Below, in pieces: positions 49,194-56,774 of a stretch of DNA of 64,000 nucleotides. Origin of the DNA: Vibrio pacinii DSM 19139 (GTDB taxonomy: Bacteria; Pseudomonadota; Gammaproteobacteria; Enterobacterales; Vibrionaceae); contig NZ_JONH01000001.1 of assembly GCF_000711795.1 (NCBI RefSeq), positions 434,001-498,000 of the forward strand. Direction: 5' to 3'. Below the pieces are notes generated by a model, which saw nothing but the letters and a program-made list of their open reading frames with translations, did not search any database and had not been told where the DNA came from. A program made the position numbers and the translations under genes. Within the stretch, counting starts at the first letter, position 1; the number at the start of each line of letters is the position of its first letter.

Positions 49194-49736
49194 ATGACTC
49201 AACATCTCGTGATTACAGCGGTAGGAACCGACCGCCCAGGCGTATGCAACCAAGTTGTGCACCTGGTCACTCAGTCTGGATGCAACATTGTTGACAGTCG
49301 TATCGCTTTATTTGGCAACGAATTTACCCTGATTATGCTACTTTCTGGTTCTAACTCGGCGACCACTCGAGTCGAAACGACGCTTCCATTACTTGGACAA
49401 CAGCATGATCTGATCACAATTATGAAACGTACCTCTCCACACGCTCATCTCGACCATACGTACACACTCGAAGTGTTCGTTGAGTCTGAAGACAAGCCTG
49501 GGCTAACAGAAAAGTTCACCAACTTTTTTGCTGCGAAAGAAATAGGTCTTTCATCACTTAGTGCTCAAACCATTGATAAAAATAAAATCGGCTCCGAAAA
49601 TAATCAGTTTCACATCGCCATCACCGCGACGGTCGAATCAGAATGTAATCTGATGCAACTTCAAGAAGAGTTCGACACACTGTGTCACTCGCTCGAAGTT
49701 CAGGGGTCACTCAATTTCATAAAAAACAGTCAATAA
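49194..49736 (+). CDS. gcvR: Glycine cleavage system transcriptional repressor
   Basis: Protein of 180 residues made of two ACT domains (about 4-80 and 92-175): VITAVGTDRPGVCNQVV and LEVFVESEDKPGLTEKFTNF. GcvR binds glycine and, without it, sequesters the activator GcvA. No DNA-binding domain, as expected. 12 bp upstream of bcp. Confidence 0.93.
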   Translation: MTQHLVITAVGTDRPGVCNQVVHLVTQSGCNIVDSRIALFGNEFTLIMLLSGSNSATTRVETTLPLLGQQHDLITIMKRTSPHAHLDHTYTLEVFVESEDKPGLTEKFTNFFAAKEIGLSSLSAQTIDKNKIGSENNQFHIAITATVESECNLMQLQEEFDTLCHSLEVQGSLNFIKNSQ

Positions 49737-49748
49737 AAAGGAATCTTC

Positions 49749-50216
49749 ATGAACACGCTGACAGCAGGCACTCCCGCTCCTGAGTTCTCTCTTCTTGACC
49801 AAAATGGCGAAACCGTCACATTAAGCGACTTTAAGGGCAAAAAAGTCCTGTTCTATTTTTACCCTAAAGCCATGACGCCAGGCTGTACTGTTCAAGCGCA
49901 AGGATTACGTGACGTTAAGGCTCAATTAGAACAACACAATGTAGTGGTTCTTGGTGTGAGCATTGATCCGGTAAAACGCTTGGGTAAATTTATTGAACGC
50001 GATCAACTCAACTTCACCCTACTCTCAGATGAAGATCATGCCGTTGCCGAGCAGTTTGGTGTGTGGGGCGAGAAGAAGTTTATGGGAAAAATTTACGATG
50101 GTTTACATCGCATTAGCTTCCTTATCGACGAGCAAGGCATGATTGAACACGTATTCAATAAATTTAAAACCAAAGACCACCATCAAGTGGTACTTGATTA
50201 CCTCAACAGCAAGTAA
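49749..50216 (+). CDS. bcp: Thioredoxin-dependent peroxiredoxin Bcp (1-Cys-like)
   Basis: Protein of 155 residues with the peroxidatic Cys46 in KAMTPGCTVQAQG. In E. coli Bcp a resolving Cys sits five residues later (CTVQAC); here that position is Gln51, and no other Cys is visible in the protein. Reduces peroxides; without a resolving Cys it would depend on an external thiol. AAAAGGAATCTTC precedes the ATG. Last core gene before the accessory toxin block. Confidence 0.95.
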   Translation: MNTLTAGTPAPEFSLLDQNGETVTLSDFKGKKVLFYFYPKAMTPGCTVQAQGLRDVKAQLEQHNVVVLGVSIDPVKRLGKFIERDQLNFTLLSDEDHAVAEQFGVWGEKKFMGKIYDGLHRISFLIDEQGMIEHVFNKFKTKDHHQVVLDYLNSK

Positions 50217-50259
50217 AAGTACTTTTTGAACAACCAACCTCACTTCACAATATAGTTCA

Positions 50260-50285
50260 GAGCCAGCGTAATTTATCGCTGGCTC
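50260..50285 (+). terminator. Hairpin after bcp
   Basis: GAGCCAGCG / CGCTGGCTC, perfect 9-bp stem with 8-nt AT loop, 43 bp after bcp; only a poor T tract follows. Confidence 0.55.
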
Positions 50286-50704
50286 ACTCTTCCCTTAAAC
50301 AATGATTAATATCAACTTATGTAAGCCTATCTAGCTAGAAAAGAGCGATGAAGATCAGGACATAACCTCAATGCTAAATAGAAATCTTCGTCCGTTGTTC
50401 TAATTTGGTACTATCATCTCATTGGTGAGACTCACTTTCTTCAAAAATAACCACTTAATCAATAAACGAATGATTGTACTATTTTGAAAAACAACGTTTC
50501 ACCTAAAATGTTGGAAAAATATGGGTATATAAGTCAATAATATAACCATATTTGATTATCTGATCATAAATCGTTGGTTGTAAGAATACTAAAACTTAAT
50601 GGTGTTTTATTTTCTTTTTTATCCAAATTAAAATAGCTCTTGATTTATTATCACAGTCTAAAATACGCGGAATTGATTCTGTATCTAGAATGGAGATTTA
50701 TTTT
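50286..50704 (+). other. AT-rich leader of the toxin operon, no gene
   Basis: About 420 bp with stop codons in all frames at short intervals and marked A/T richness compared with bcp. Several TATAAT-like strings occur, such as TAAAAT at 50659, but no -35/-10 pair with proper spacing is convincing. It must hold the promoter of the downstream operon and is a plausible H-NS-type silencing region (inference). Confidence 0.5.
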
Positions 50705-51052
50705 ATGAAAAAAACGACCCCCATATTAGTCACTGTGTTCTTTTTATGCACAATAAATAATGTATACGCTTATCCTGGAAAAAGCCTGTTAGGGTTATGT
50801 AATGCTAGTTTTTTTCATGAATCAAAGCGTATAAAAGCCATTAATACTTCCACAGAAAATAATGCATATGCTATGAACCTCCTAATTGACAACAACTGGT
50901 ACAATTTAGATCTAAGGGAAGGATATAATAAAGTTATTCCTCGTTCTGAAATATTCAAACTAGCACAATACGCATTTGATAATAAATTATTTGTTAATAT
51001 TTGCACTACTGACTCTTACTACATTACAGGAATAGAAATCGTAGCACCATAA
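50705..51052 (+). CDS. Small secreted two-cysteine protein, AB5 B-subunit-like (inferred)
   Basis: Protein of 115 residues from the ATG at 50705, 8 nt after GGAG. Signal peptide of 22 residues (ends VYA), mature part about 93 residues. Mature Cys10 and Cys78 lie at nearly the places of the disulfide Cys of cholera toxin B (Cys9, Cys86). Between them come beta-like strands and one long helix (RSEIFKLAQYAFDNK), and a final short strand closes the protein (YYITGIEIVAP). That order fits the OB-fold of AB5 binding subunits such as CtxB, SubB or PltB. Sequence identity is too low to name it. First gene of the toxin operon, 68 bp before the next; uses many AGA/ATA/AAT-type codons. Confidence 0.6.
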   Translation: MKKTTPILVTVFFLCTINNVYAYPGKSLLGLCNASFFHESKRIKAINTSTENNAYAMNLLIDNNWYNLDLREGYNKVIPRSEIFKLAQYAFDNKLFVNICTTDSYYITGIEIVAP

Positions 51053-51120
51053 AATTAACCACTGACATCATAATAAAAATCAGAATTACATAAATTTAAA
51101 TCGCAATGGAAAATTAAGGT

Positions 51121-51654
51121 ATGATATTTGTCATTATTTTATTATTCATTTTTATTTCCTTTTTTTCATATGCTAATTGGTATGTGGAAGGAAATAATGT
51201 ATCCATAATGTCCAATAAGTATGGGACTTTAATTTATACTTACTATAAAGAAGCCGGATCTACTCTTGATGCCGATGAACCTTATTATCTCAGCTCGCCA
51301 ACATATATATCTACCAGTCATTGGGAGGTGTGGTATACGAAAGGGGCTCATGTGCAACTAAAGAGTAGAGATACCGAGATGTGTATAGAACGAGCACAAG
51401 GGCCAAGTGAACCTATAATACAGAACCCCTGTAAATCTGACTACGAAAAACAATATCTTGAGCGAATAGCTACAAATAATGGAGCATTTTTATTAAATTT
51501 CAAAGATACACATTACTGCATAACTACACTTTGGGGAGGGGCACATTACTATCCATATATGGAGACCTGTCCACCTCTTAATAGTGAGGTCGATTCGAAA
51601 TTTTTATGGTCCTTTATTCCTATATTTGGAGATGCTTATGTTCCTAGCAAGTAA
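51121..51654 (+). CDS. CDT lectin-like subunit (CdtA/CdtC type), upstream copy
   Basis: Protein of 177 residues with a signal peptide (residues 1-18, YA-NW). Mature part resembles the ricin-B-like beta-trefoil of CdtA/CdtC: IMSNKYGTLI, EPYYL, FLLNFKDTHYCI and the closing KFLWSFIP. Four Cys at 88, 104, 133 and 150. It is CdtC-sized and lacks the lipobox and Pro-rich N-terminus usual in CdtA. It is clearly paralogous to the gene at 52550. In CDTs such subunits bind cells and deliver CdtB. By position before cdtB it takes the cdtA slot. Its end overlaps the cdtB start by 17 bp. Confidence 0.78.
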   Translation: MIFVIILLFIFISFFSYANWYVEGNNVSIMSNKYGTLIYTYYKEAGSTLDADEPYYLSSPTYISTSHWEVWYTKGAHVQLKSRDTEMCIERAQGPSEPIIQNPCKSDYEKQYLERIATNNGAFLLNFKDTHYCITTLWGGAHYYPYMETCPPLNSEVDSKFLWSFIPIFGDAYVPSK

Positions 51655-52516
51655 AAATATAACGGCTATAATTATTCTATTTTTCCTTTATTTTGGAAGT
51701 GTTCAAGCCTCTAAGGATATTAGAGACTTTAGAACTGGAAATTGGAATATGCAAGGCGCAGCTGGAGATATAGGGAGTAGATGGACGAATGAAGTAAGAC
51801 GTATGGTGACAGATGGTCAAATTGATGTGTTGAGCTTACAAGAATCTGGCCATATACCCAGCATCCGTGAGATGGCACGTTTACCCACTCCTGGAAGTCA
51901 TACTGGGCTCCCCCTTGTTGGTGGAAGATTTATACATGGAATTCTTACAGAGCACGCTTGGAATATAAGAACTCGTGCAAGTGACGATCCAATTCGAAGG
52001 TACGTTTACCATATCGATCATGATACTGGTGCTGGCCGTGTCAATGTGGCAATCGTTTCTGCAAGTAGAGCAAGTCAAGTTATCATTCTTCCTCCATCTG
52101 CCTCATATCCGGCAGTAAGACCTATATTAGGAATTCAGGTAGATGGTGTTTATTTTTTTTCGATTCATGCCTCTGCTAGAGGAGGCTCTGATGCAGTAGG
52201 AATTATACGAAGAATAAGGCAATATTTTATTGATAACAATCTGCAATCATCGCAATTCCTCATTTTAGGTGATTATAACGTAGAACCAGACACTCTACGC
52301 CAACGATTAGAGGAGCGATACCCTAACCTTTTATCAGAATTGACTATTTTCGCTCCCAATGAAACCACTCATTTATCACAAACACCAAGGACGCTAAACT
52401 ACACTGTAGCAGGTAGAATATCAGGGAACAGTATATTGTTGAATGCACTGCAGTCAAACATAATACCAGAATTTAGATCAGACCACATAGCTGTGATGTA
52501 CAATAAGAGGCAGTGA
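51638..52516 (+). CDS. cdtB: CdtB-type nuclease subunit of cytolethal distending toxin
   Basis: About 292 residues from the ATG at 51638, 6 nt after GGAG (an ATG at 51632 is also possible). Signal peptide to Ala24, then a DNase I-fold body. CdtB motifs in order: FRTGNWNMQGA (Asn37), VLSLQESG (Glu69), GAGRVNVAIVS (Arg134), FFSIHASARG (catalytic His177), LILGDYNVEP (Asp212, Asn214) and RSDHIAVMY (Asp282, His283). The LDYAVAG motif reads LNYTVAG, an Asp-to-Asn change at residue 254. CdtB enters the nucleus and damages DNA or acts as a phosphatase; host targets here are unknown. Lies between two lectin-like genes, the cdtA-cdtB-cdtC order. Confidence 0.92.
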   Translation: MFLASKNITAIIILFFLYFGSVQASKDIRDFRTGNWNMQGAAGDIGSRWTNEVRRMVTDGQIDVLSLQESGHIPSIREMARLPTPGSHTGLPLVGGRFIHGILTEHAWNIRTRASDDPIRRYVYHIDHDTGAGRVNVAIVSASRASQVIILPPSASYPAVRPILGIQVDGVYFFSIHASARGGSDAVGIIRRIRQYFIDNNLQSSQFLILGDYNVEPDTLRQRLEERYPNLLSELTIFAPNETTHLSQTPRTLNYTVAGRISGNSILLNALQSNIIPEFRSDHIAVMYNKRQ

Positions 52517-52549
52517 TTAAAAGTCATCAACTATTTATTTAGGTGATTT

Positions 52550-53098
52550 ATGAAATTTATTTTTACACTACTTTATTTTATTTATAACAATGCTTATGCA
52601 GTTGATAATTTTAGATTGGAAAGTGACATAGGTATAATGTCTCATAAATATGGGACATTAATCGTTGCTTACAACAACAATTATAGAATTCAGCTTCAGG
52701 AACCATATTATTTAGATCCATATTATTTAGAACATTCAACTTGGAATCCAAAATTAACTCATGAAGGTATTATTCTGTATAATAAAGCAAAAAAATCATG
52801 TATTAAATATGAAGGAGCCAGAGTTCCCTATGCATCCACTTGTGATATTAATAATTTGGGTAATGTGGATAACTTGGATAGCTATACGTTTAGGAGAATA
52901 CCATCAACACAGGGATCTTTTTTATTACAATTCAAAAATACCGAATTATGTTTATTTGCTAGGTGGGTTGGCTCTCTCTACTATCCATTCGTTGTAACAT
53001 GTCCTAAATTAAATGACGATGTCGATATGGGTTTTTTGTGGTCATTTGTTCCCAAAGTAGGGCATAGTTTTGCAGCACAGCCGTTGTCAATCAACTAA
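52550..53098 (+). CDS. CDT lectin-like subunit (CdtC type), downstream copy
   Basis: Protein of 182 residues with a signal peptide ending NAYA (residue 17). It is paralogous to the 51121 product: IMSHKYGTLI, EPYYL, FLLQFKNTELCLFARW, YYPFVVTCPKLNDDVD and GFLWSFVP, with four Cys at nearly the same places (84, 98, 134, 151). The closing segment LWSFVPK resembles CdtC ends. Expected to pair with the first lectin subunit and CdtB as a secreted heterotrimer. 33 bp after cdtB; followed by a terminator. Confidence 0.78.
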   Translation: MKFIFTLLYFIYNNAYAVDNFRLESDIGIMSHKYGTLIVAYNNNYRIQLQEPYYLDPYYLEHSTWNPKLTHEGIILYNKAKKSCIKYEGARVPYASTCDINNLGNVDNLDSYTFRRIPSTQGSFLLQFKNTELCLFARWVGSLYYPFVVTCPKLNDDVDMGFLWSFVPKVGHSFAAQPLSIN

Positions 53099-53129
53099 TC
53101 GCTGTTTCTTTCATTTGTCCAACCAATAA

Positions 53130-53160
53130 AACGCCAGCAATACGTGCTGGCGTTCTTTTT
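53130..53160. terminator. Bidirectional terminator, toxin operon / chemoreceptor
   Basis: AACGCCAGCA / TGCTGGCGTT with 5-nt loop and T tracts on both sides; marks the end of the AT-rich block. Confidence 0.88.
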
Positions 53161-53171
53161 CTCTTCAGTGC

Positions 53172-55043
53172 TTAGACGATAAATTTATTCAAAATCGCAT
53201 CTTGCTCGCGTACATTTTCCGTCTGTACTTGCATGGCGATATTTGAGTTTTCAGCCGACTCTGCTACTTGTGTCGACAGGTCTTTTATTTTAACGGTGTT
53301 ACTGTTGATCTCTTCTGCGACCAAACTTTGTTCTTCAGCCGCCGAAGCAATCTGCATATTCATATCACTAATGCGCTGAATAGCTTCTCGAATACGCTGC
53401 AATGCACCATCAGCGGCTTGCGCTTTATCCACGGCATCAATCGCGGTGTTTTTACTCTCTGTCATCGCTGCCGAAACGGAGCTTGCACCAGCTTGCAACT
53501 GCTCGATCATGTTACGAATTTCTGTTGTTGACTCTTGTGTTCGTTGGGCAAGAGTACGCACTTCATCCGCCACTACCGCAAAACCGCGACCAGACTCACC
53601 GGCACGCGCCGCTTCAATTGCCGCATTCAGTGCCAATAAGTTGGTTTGATCGGCAATGTCGTTGATGACTTTCAAAATGGTTTCGATGTTGGCCGTTGCC
53701 GACTCTAAACCGTGAACTTCTTCAACCGCTTGATCAATACGAGCAGACAAGTTGTCTATCGAGACAGTGGTTTGACTTACTACAGATGAGCCATCAATGG
53801 TGGCATCATCGGCTTCTTTTGCAGCGGCAGCGGCGCCCTGAGCATTATTGGCAACCTCTGTCGCCGTGACCGCCATTTCGTTCATAGCAGTTGCGAGCTG
53901 TTCTAGCTCTTCAAGCTGACTACGCATTGCCGTTGCCGACTCTTGCACACCACTGACCGTCATTTCCGTGCCACGCAGGATTTCAGCGCCAATCGCTTTT
54001 GATTGTTGTAACTGTTTCTGCAAAGTTTCGGTAAAGGTATTGAACCCCTCAGCTAACTCGGCAAACTCTTTGTCTGTGTTGGTATCTAAACGTTTAGTTA
54101 GATCCCCTTGTCCAGACGCAACATCCTTAATTGCATCGTTAAGCACAGCAAGCGGACGCATCAGAGCTTTGATTAAGAAGCTCAGTACGACGACGCTGAG
54201 GATAACCCCAATCACGACATACAAAATGGAACTGTTGCGCATATCCGTGACGGCGGCAAAAGCAATATCTTCATCAACGACCGCGCCGATATACCAGTTT
54301 TCAGACGGGACTTCTGTAAAGTGTACCAGCAGTTTTTTACCCTCTTGTTCAAAACGCTGATTACCCGCCTGAACTCTCGCTTGCGGGAGATACTTGGTGA
54401 GGTTTTCACCATTATTCGCCGAGTCTGGGTGAGCAATTGTTGTACCGTCAGCCGTGACAATAAAGAGGTAACCTGCATCTAACAAGTTGACGCTGTTAAC
54501 TAAATCGGCCAAACCACCGAGTTCTAAATCATAGAACATACCAGCTATAAATTTGCCATTTTCTTTAACCGGTGTGCCGACAGAAATAATGACTTTCTTC
54601 GATGACACATCAATATAAGGGGCCGTGACAACCAAGGTGCCTTGCGCCTTAGCGTCTTTGTACCATGGGCGGATACGTGGGTCGTAATCTGGCCCGGCTT
54701 CCCAGCCATCATCATTCTCAACCACAAAGCCATCGGCTTCATAGCCAAAACCAACCGCCAGGAAGCTACCTTTAAGCTCTGGCTTTTCTAGAATATCTTT
54801 AACTCGTTGGCGATTTTGTGGATCAAGTTCAATCACTTCCGTCGTTGACTGAGCTAAAGACTTTTTACTGTCCATTTCTGATGTTACGGTATTTTTAACC
54901 CCTTTCACCATTTCGGTGAGGCTAGTATCGACAAGTGCCTCTACTTCTTTTTTCACAGTACTTAGTTGCTGAATCGACAACAGAGTTACTGTGACTAAGA
55001 GTAGTGCAGATGAAGCCGCAACGATTTTTTGGCTAAATTTCAT
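53172..55043 (-). CDS. Methyl-accepting chemotaxis protein with amino-acid dCache domain
   Basis: About 623 residues from the ATG at 55043. Membrane helix 9-26, periplasmic double-Cache domain to about 275, second membrane helix ([18 protein letters not shown]), HAMP region, and the signalling hairpin ([19 protein letters not shown]). Ligand-site residues Tyr120, Arg125, Trp127, Tyr128, Tyr143 and Asp172 (in [24 protein letters not shown] and MFYDLEL) fit the universal amino-acid-binding motif of dCache domains in identity and spacing. The receptor should bind an amino acid directly. Confidence 0.95.
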   Translation of the reverse strand: MKFSQKIVAASSALLLVTVTLLSIQQLSTVKKEVEALVDTSLTEMVKGVKNTVTSEMDSKKSLAQSTTEVIELDPQNRQRVKDILEKPELKGSFLAVGFGYEADGFVVENDDGWEAGPDYDPRIRPWYKDAKAQGTLVVTAPYIDVSSKKVIISVGTPVKENGKFIAGMFYDLELGGLADLVNSVNLLDAGYLFIVTADGTTIAHPDSANNGENLTKYLPQARVQAGNQRFEQEGKKLLVHFTEVPSENWYIGAVVDEDIAFAAVTDMRNSSILYVVIGVILSVVVLSFLIKALMRPLAVLNDAIKDVASGQGDLTKRLDTNTDKEFAELAEGFNTFTETLQKQLQQSKAIGAEILRGTEMTVSGVQESATAMRSQLEELEQLATAMNEMAVTATEVANNAQGAAAAAKEADDATIDGSSVVSQTTVSIDNLSARIDQAVEEVHGLESATANIETILKVINDIADQTNLLALNAAIEAARAGESGRGFAVVADEVRTLAQRTQESTTEIRNMIEQLQAGASSVSAAMTESKNTAIDAVDKAQAADGALQRIREAIQRISDMNMQIASAAEEQSLVAEEINSNTVKIKDLSTQVAESAENSNIAMQVQTENVREQDAILNKFIV

Positions 55044-55183
55044 ATCTTCCCTCAATTAGTCAGCAAGCTTATTGTTATAATAGTTAATATAGTTATCGCC
55101 CAGCCTAACCTTTCCTTAAGAAGTTTTTTACATTTCCTTACTTAAGTAAATTCCATATTAGTCAAAAATGCCAACTCTGGCAC

Positions 55184-55217
55184 AAAAAAAAGCCTCAAAA
55201 GCAGTGCTTTAAGGCTT
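55184..55217 (-). terminator. perM terminator
   Basis: On the minus strand AAGCCTTAAAGC / GCTTTTGAGGCTT (one bulge) followed by a T run. Confidence 0.82.
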
Positions 55218-55249
55218 CATATGCAGCTAATTGGCTAATTAGAAAGTAA

Positions 55250-56314
55250 TTATCCAGCGGCTTCTTCTTCGTGACTTGGCAGTGCATTCCATACAGCTTT
55301 AACTAAAGTGGCCAGTGGAATCGCAAAAAAGACGCCCCAAAAGCCCCAAAGTCCACCGAAAACCAGCACCGCAACAATGATCGCCACCGGGTGTAAGTTA
55401 ACCGCTTCGGAAAACAGCACAGGGACTAAGACATTACCGTCAAGCGCCTGAATGATGCCGTACGCAATCAGCAGCCAGTAGAATTGTGGTGTTAATCCCC
55501 ATTGGAATAAGCCCACAATCGCAACAGGTACCGTCACCGCAGCAGCACCGATATAAGGAATCAACACAGATAAACCGACCGCCACAGCTAATAATACCGA
55601 GTAACGTAAGTCAAGAATGGCAAACGTGATGTAGCTAACGCCACCAACGATTAAAATCTCCATCACCTTGCCGCGAATGTAATTTGAGATTTGATCATTC
55701 ATCTCATACCACACTTTGTATGCCAAGCGACGATTACGCGGTAGCATGCCACTCGCCATCTCAATCATTTCGCGCTTATCTTTAAGTAAGAAAAACACTA
55801 GCAGCGGCACTAAAATTAAGTAGACGGCCAAAGTCGCAATACTGACTAAAGAGGCTAGCGAACCTTTAACTACCGTTTCACCCATATTAATTACTTGGTT
55901 TTTCGCATTGGTCACCAAGGACTCGACAATCTTGAGGTTTTCCAGTTCTGGGTAACGATGTGGTACCTGCGCGATAAACTCTTGCAGGCCGCCATACATA
56001 CTCGGAATATCGTTAATCAAATTGCCAACCTGATGCCAAATCGTTGGCACTAAACCAAAGATGGCGACCAACATTAAACTAATGAAACCAAGGATCACCA
56101 CCAGCACTGACAGCGTGCGTGGTATTCCTATCCGGCAGAGCTGAACAACGGGCCACTCTAACAAGTACGCCAAGACAATGGCCACTAGCAATGGCGCAAT
56201 CAAGTTGCCAAAGAAGTAGATGGTAATAAAGCCAAACAGAAGAATCGCAACAAGACTTACTGCGTGTGGATCAGAAAAACGTCGCTTATACCAACGACTC
56301 ACCATTTCAAACAT
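55250..56314 (-). CDS. perM: AI-2E family transporter PerM
   Basis: Protein of 354 residues with about eight membrane helices. Family blocks: LLVFFLLKDKREMIEMASGMLPRNRR, LGLSVLIPYIGAAAVTVP-type motif (here VGLSVLIPYIGAAAV) and the C-terminal PVAIIVAVLVFGGLWGFWGV. Members of this family export AI-2, act as sodium/proton antiporters or are of unknown substrate; YfgP/PerM is the E. coli homologue. Directly follows the TusA-like gene (TGAATG junction). Confidence 0.88.
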   Translation of the reverse strand: MFEMVSRWYKRRFSDPHAVSLVAILLFGFITIYFFGNLIAPLLVAIVLAYLLEWPVVQLCRIGIPRTLSVLVVILGFISLMLVAIFGLVPTIWHQVGNLINDIPSMYGGLQEFIAQVPHRYPELENLKIVESLVTNAKNQVINMGETVVKGSLASLVSIATLAVYLILVPLLVFFLLKDKREMIEMASGMLPRNRRLAYKVWYEMNDQISNYIRGKVMEILIVGGVSYITFAILDLRYSVLLAVAVGLSVLIPYIGAAAVTVPVAIVGLFQWGLTPQFYWLLIAYGIIQALDGNVLVPVLFSEAVNLHPVAIIVAVLVFGGLWGFWGVFFAIPLATLVKAVWNALPSHEEEAAG

Positions 56315-56542
56315 TCAACAAGATTCCTTAGTGACTTGCATACGATAGTAACCTTCTGTTTCTTCACAACTAAGCGTGAATGCGTGCTGTTGAAGATAAC
56401 GCGTAATATCACGCATCGAGCTCGGATCAGAGATAAGAATGTCGATATTGGTCCCCTGCTGCAGGCCATTTGTGTGACGTTTAGCAAGTAACAGTGCCAA
56501 TGGGCAACGTTGATGGCGTAAATCCAAAATATTCGGTTCCAT
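56315..56542 (-). CDS. TusA-family protein
   Basis: Protein of 75 residues, SirA/TusA fold, beginning NILDLRHQRCPLALLLAKRH. The conserved Cys is present, but the CPxP motif reads CPLA, so the second Pro is lost. TusA relays sulfur for tRNA thiolation; CPxA variants may do something else. Couples directly to perM, its usual partner in gammaproteobacteria. Divergent from bepA with about 230 bp between. Confidence 0.85.
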   Translation of the reverse strand: MEPNILDLRHQRCPLALLLAKRHTNGLQQGTNIDILISDPSSMRDITRYLQQHAFTLSCEETEGYYRMQVTKESC

Positions 56543-56774
56543 TCTGTGGCTCGATGCTTATTATTACCGTTGGATATTGTATAGTGTTTTTTTCTAAGCG
56601 TCAGTGCAAATAGTCATCGTAGTACACTGTTCTGACCAATTTTGACAACCAAGTCAAATTCACTGTTGTGGCGCGAGGAAACCTTTGCTGTGGTATGGTG
56701 TCCAAGCCTATAATCATCGCTGTATAAACCAGTGTGTGATGGAAAAGAACTCAAGGGAGCATCATCGTTCATCT

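Noticed and set aside
53172..55043. Chemoreceptor as part of the toxin island
   Set aside because: Its composition and codon use match the core genome and a bidirectional terminator separates it from the toxin genes.
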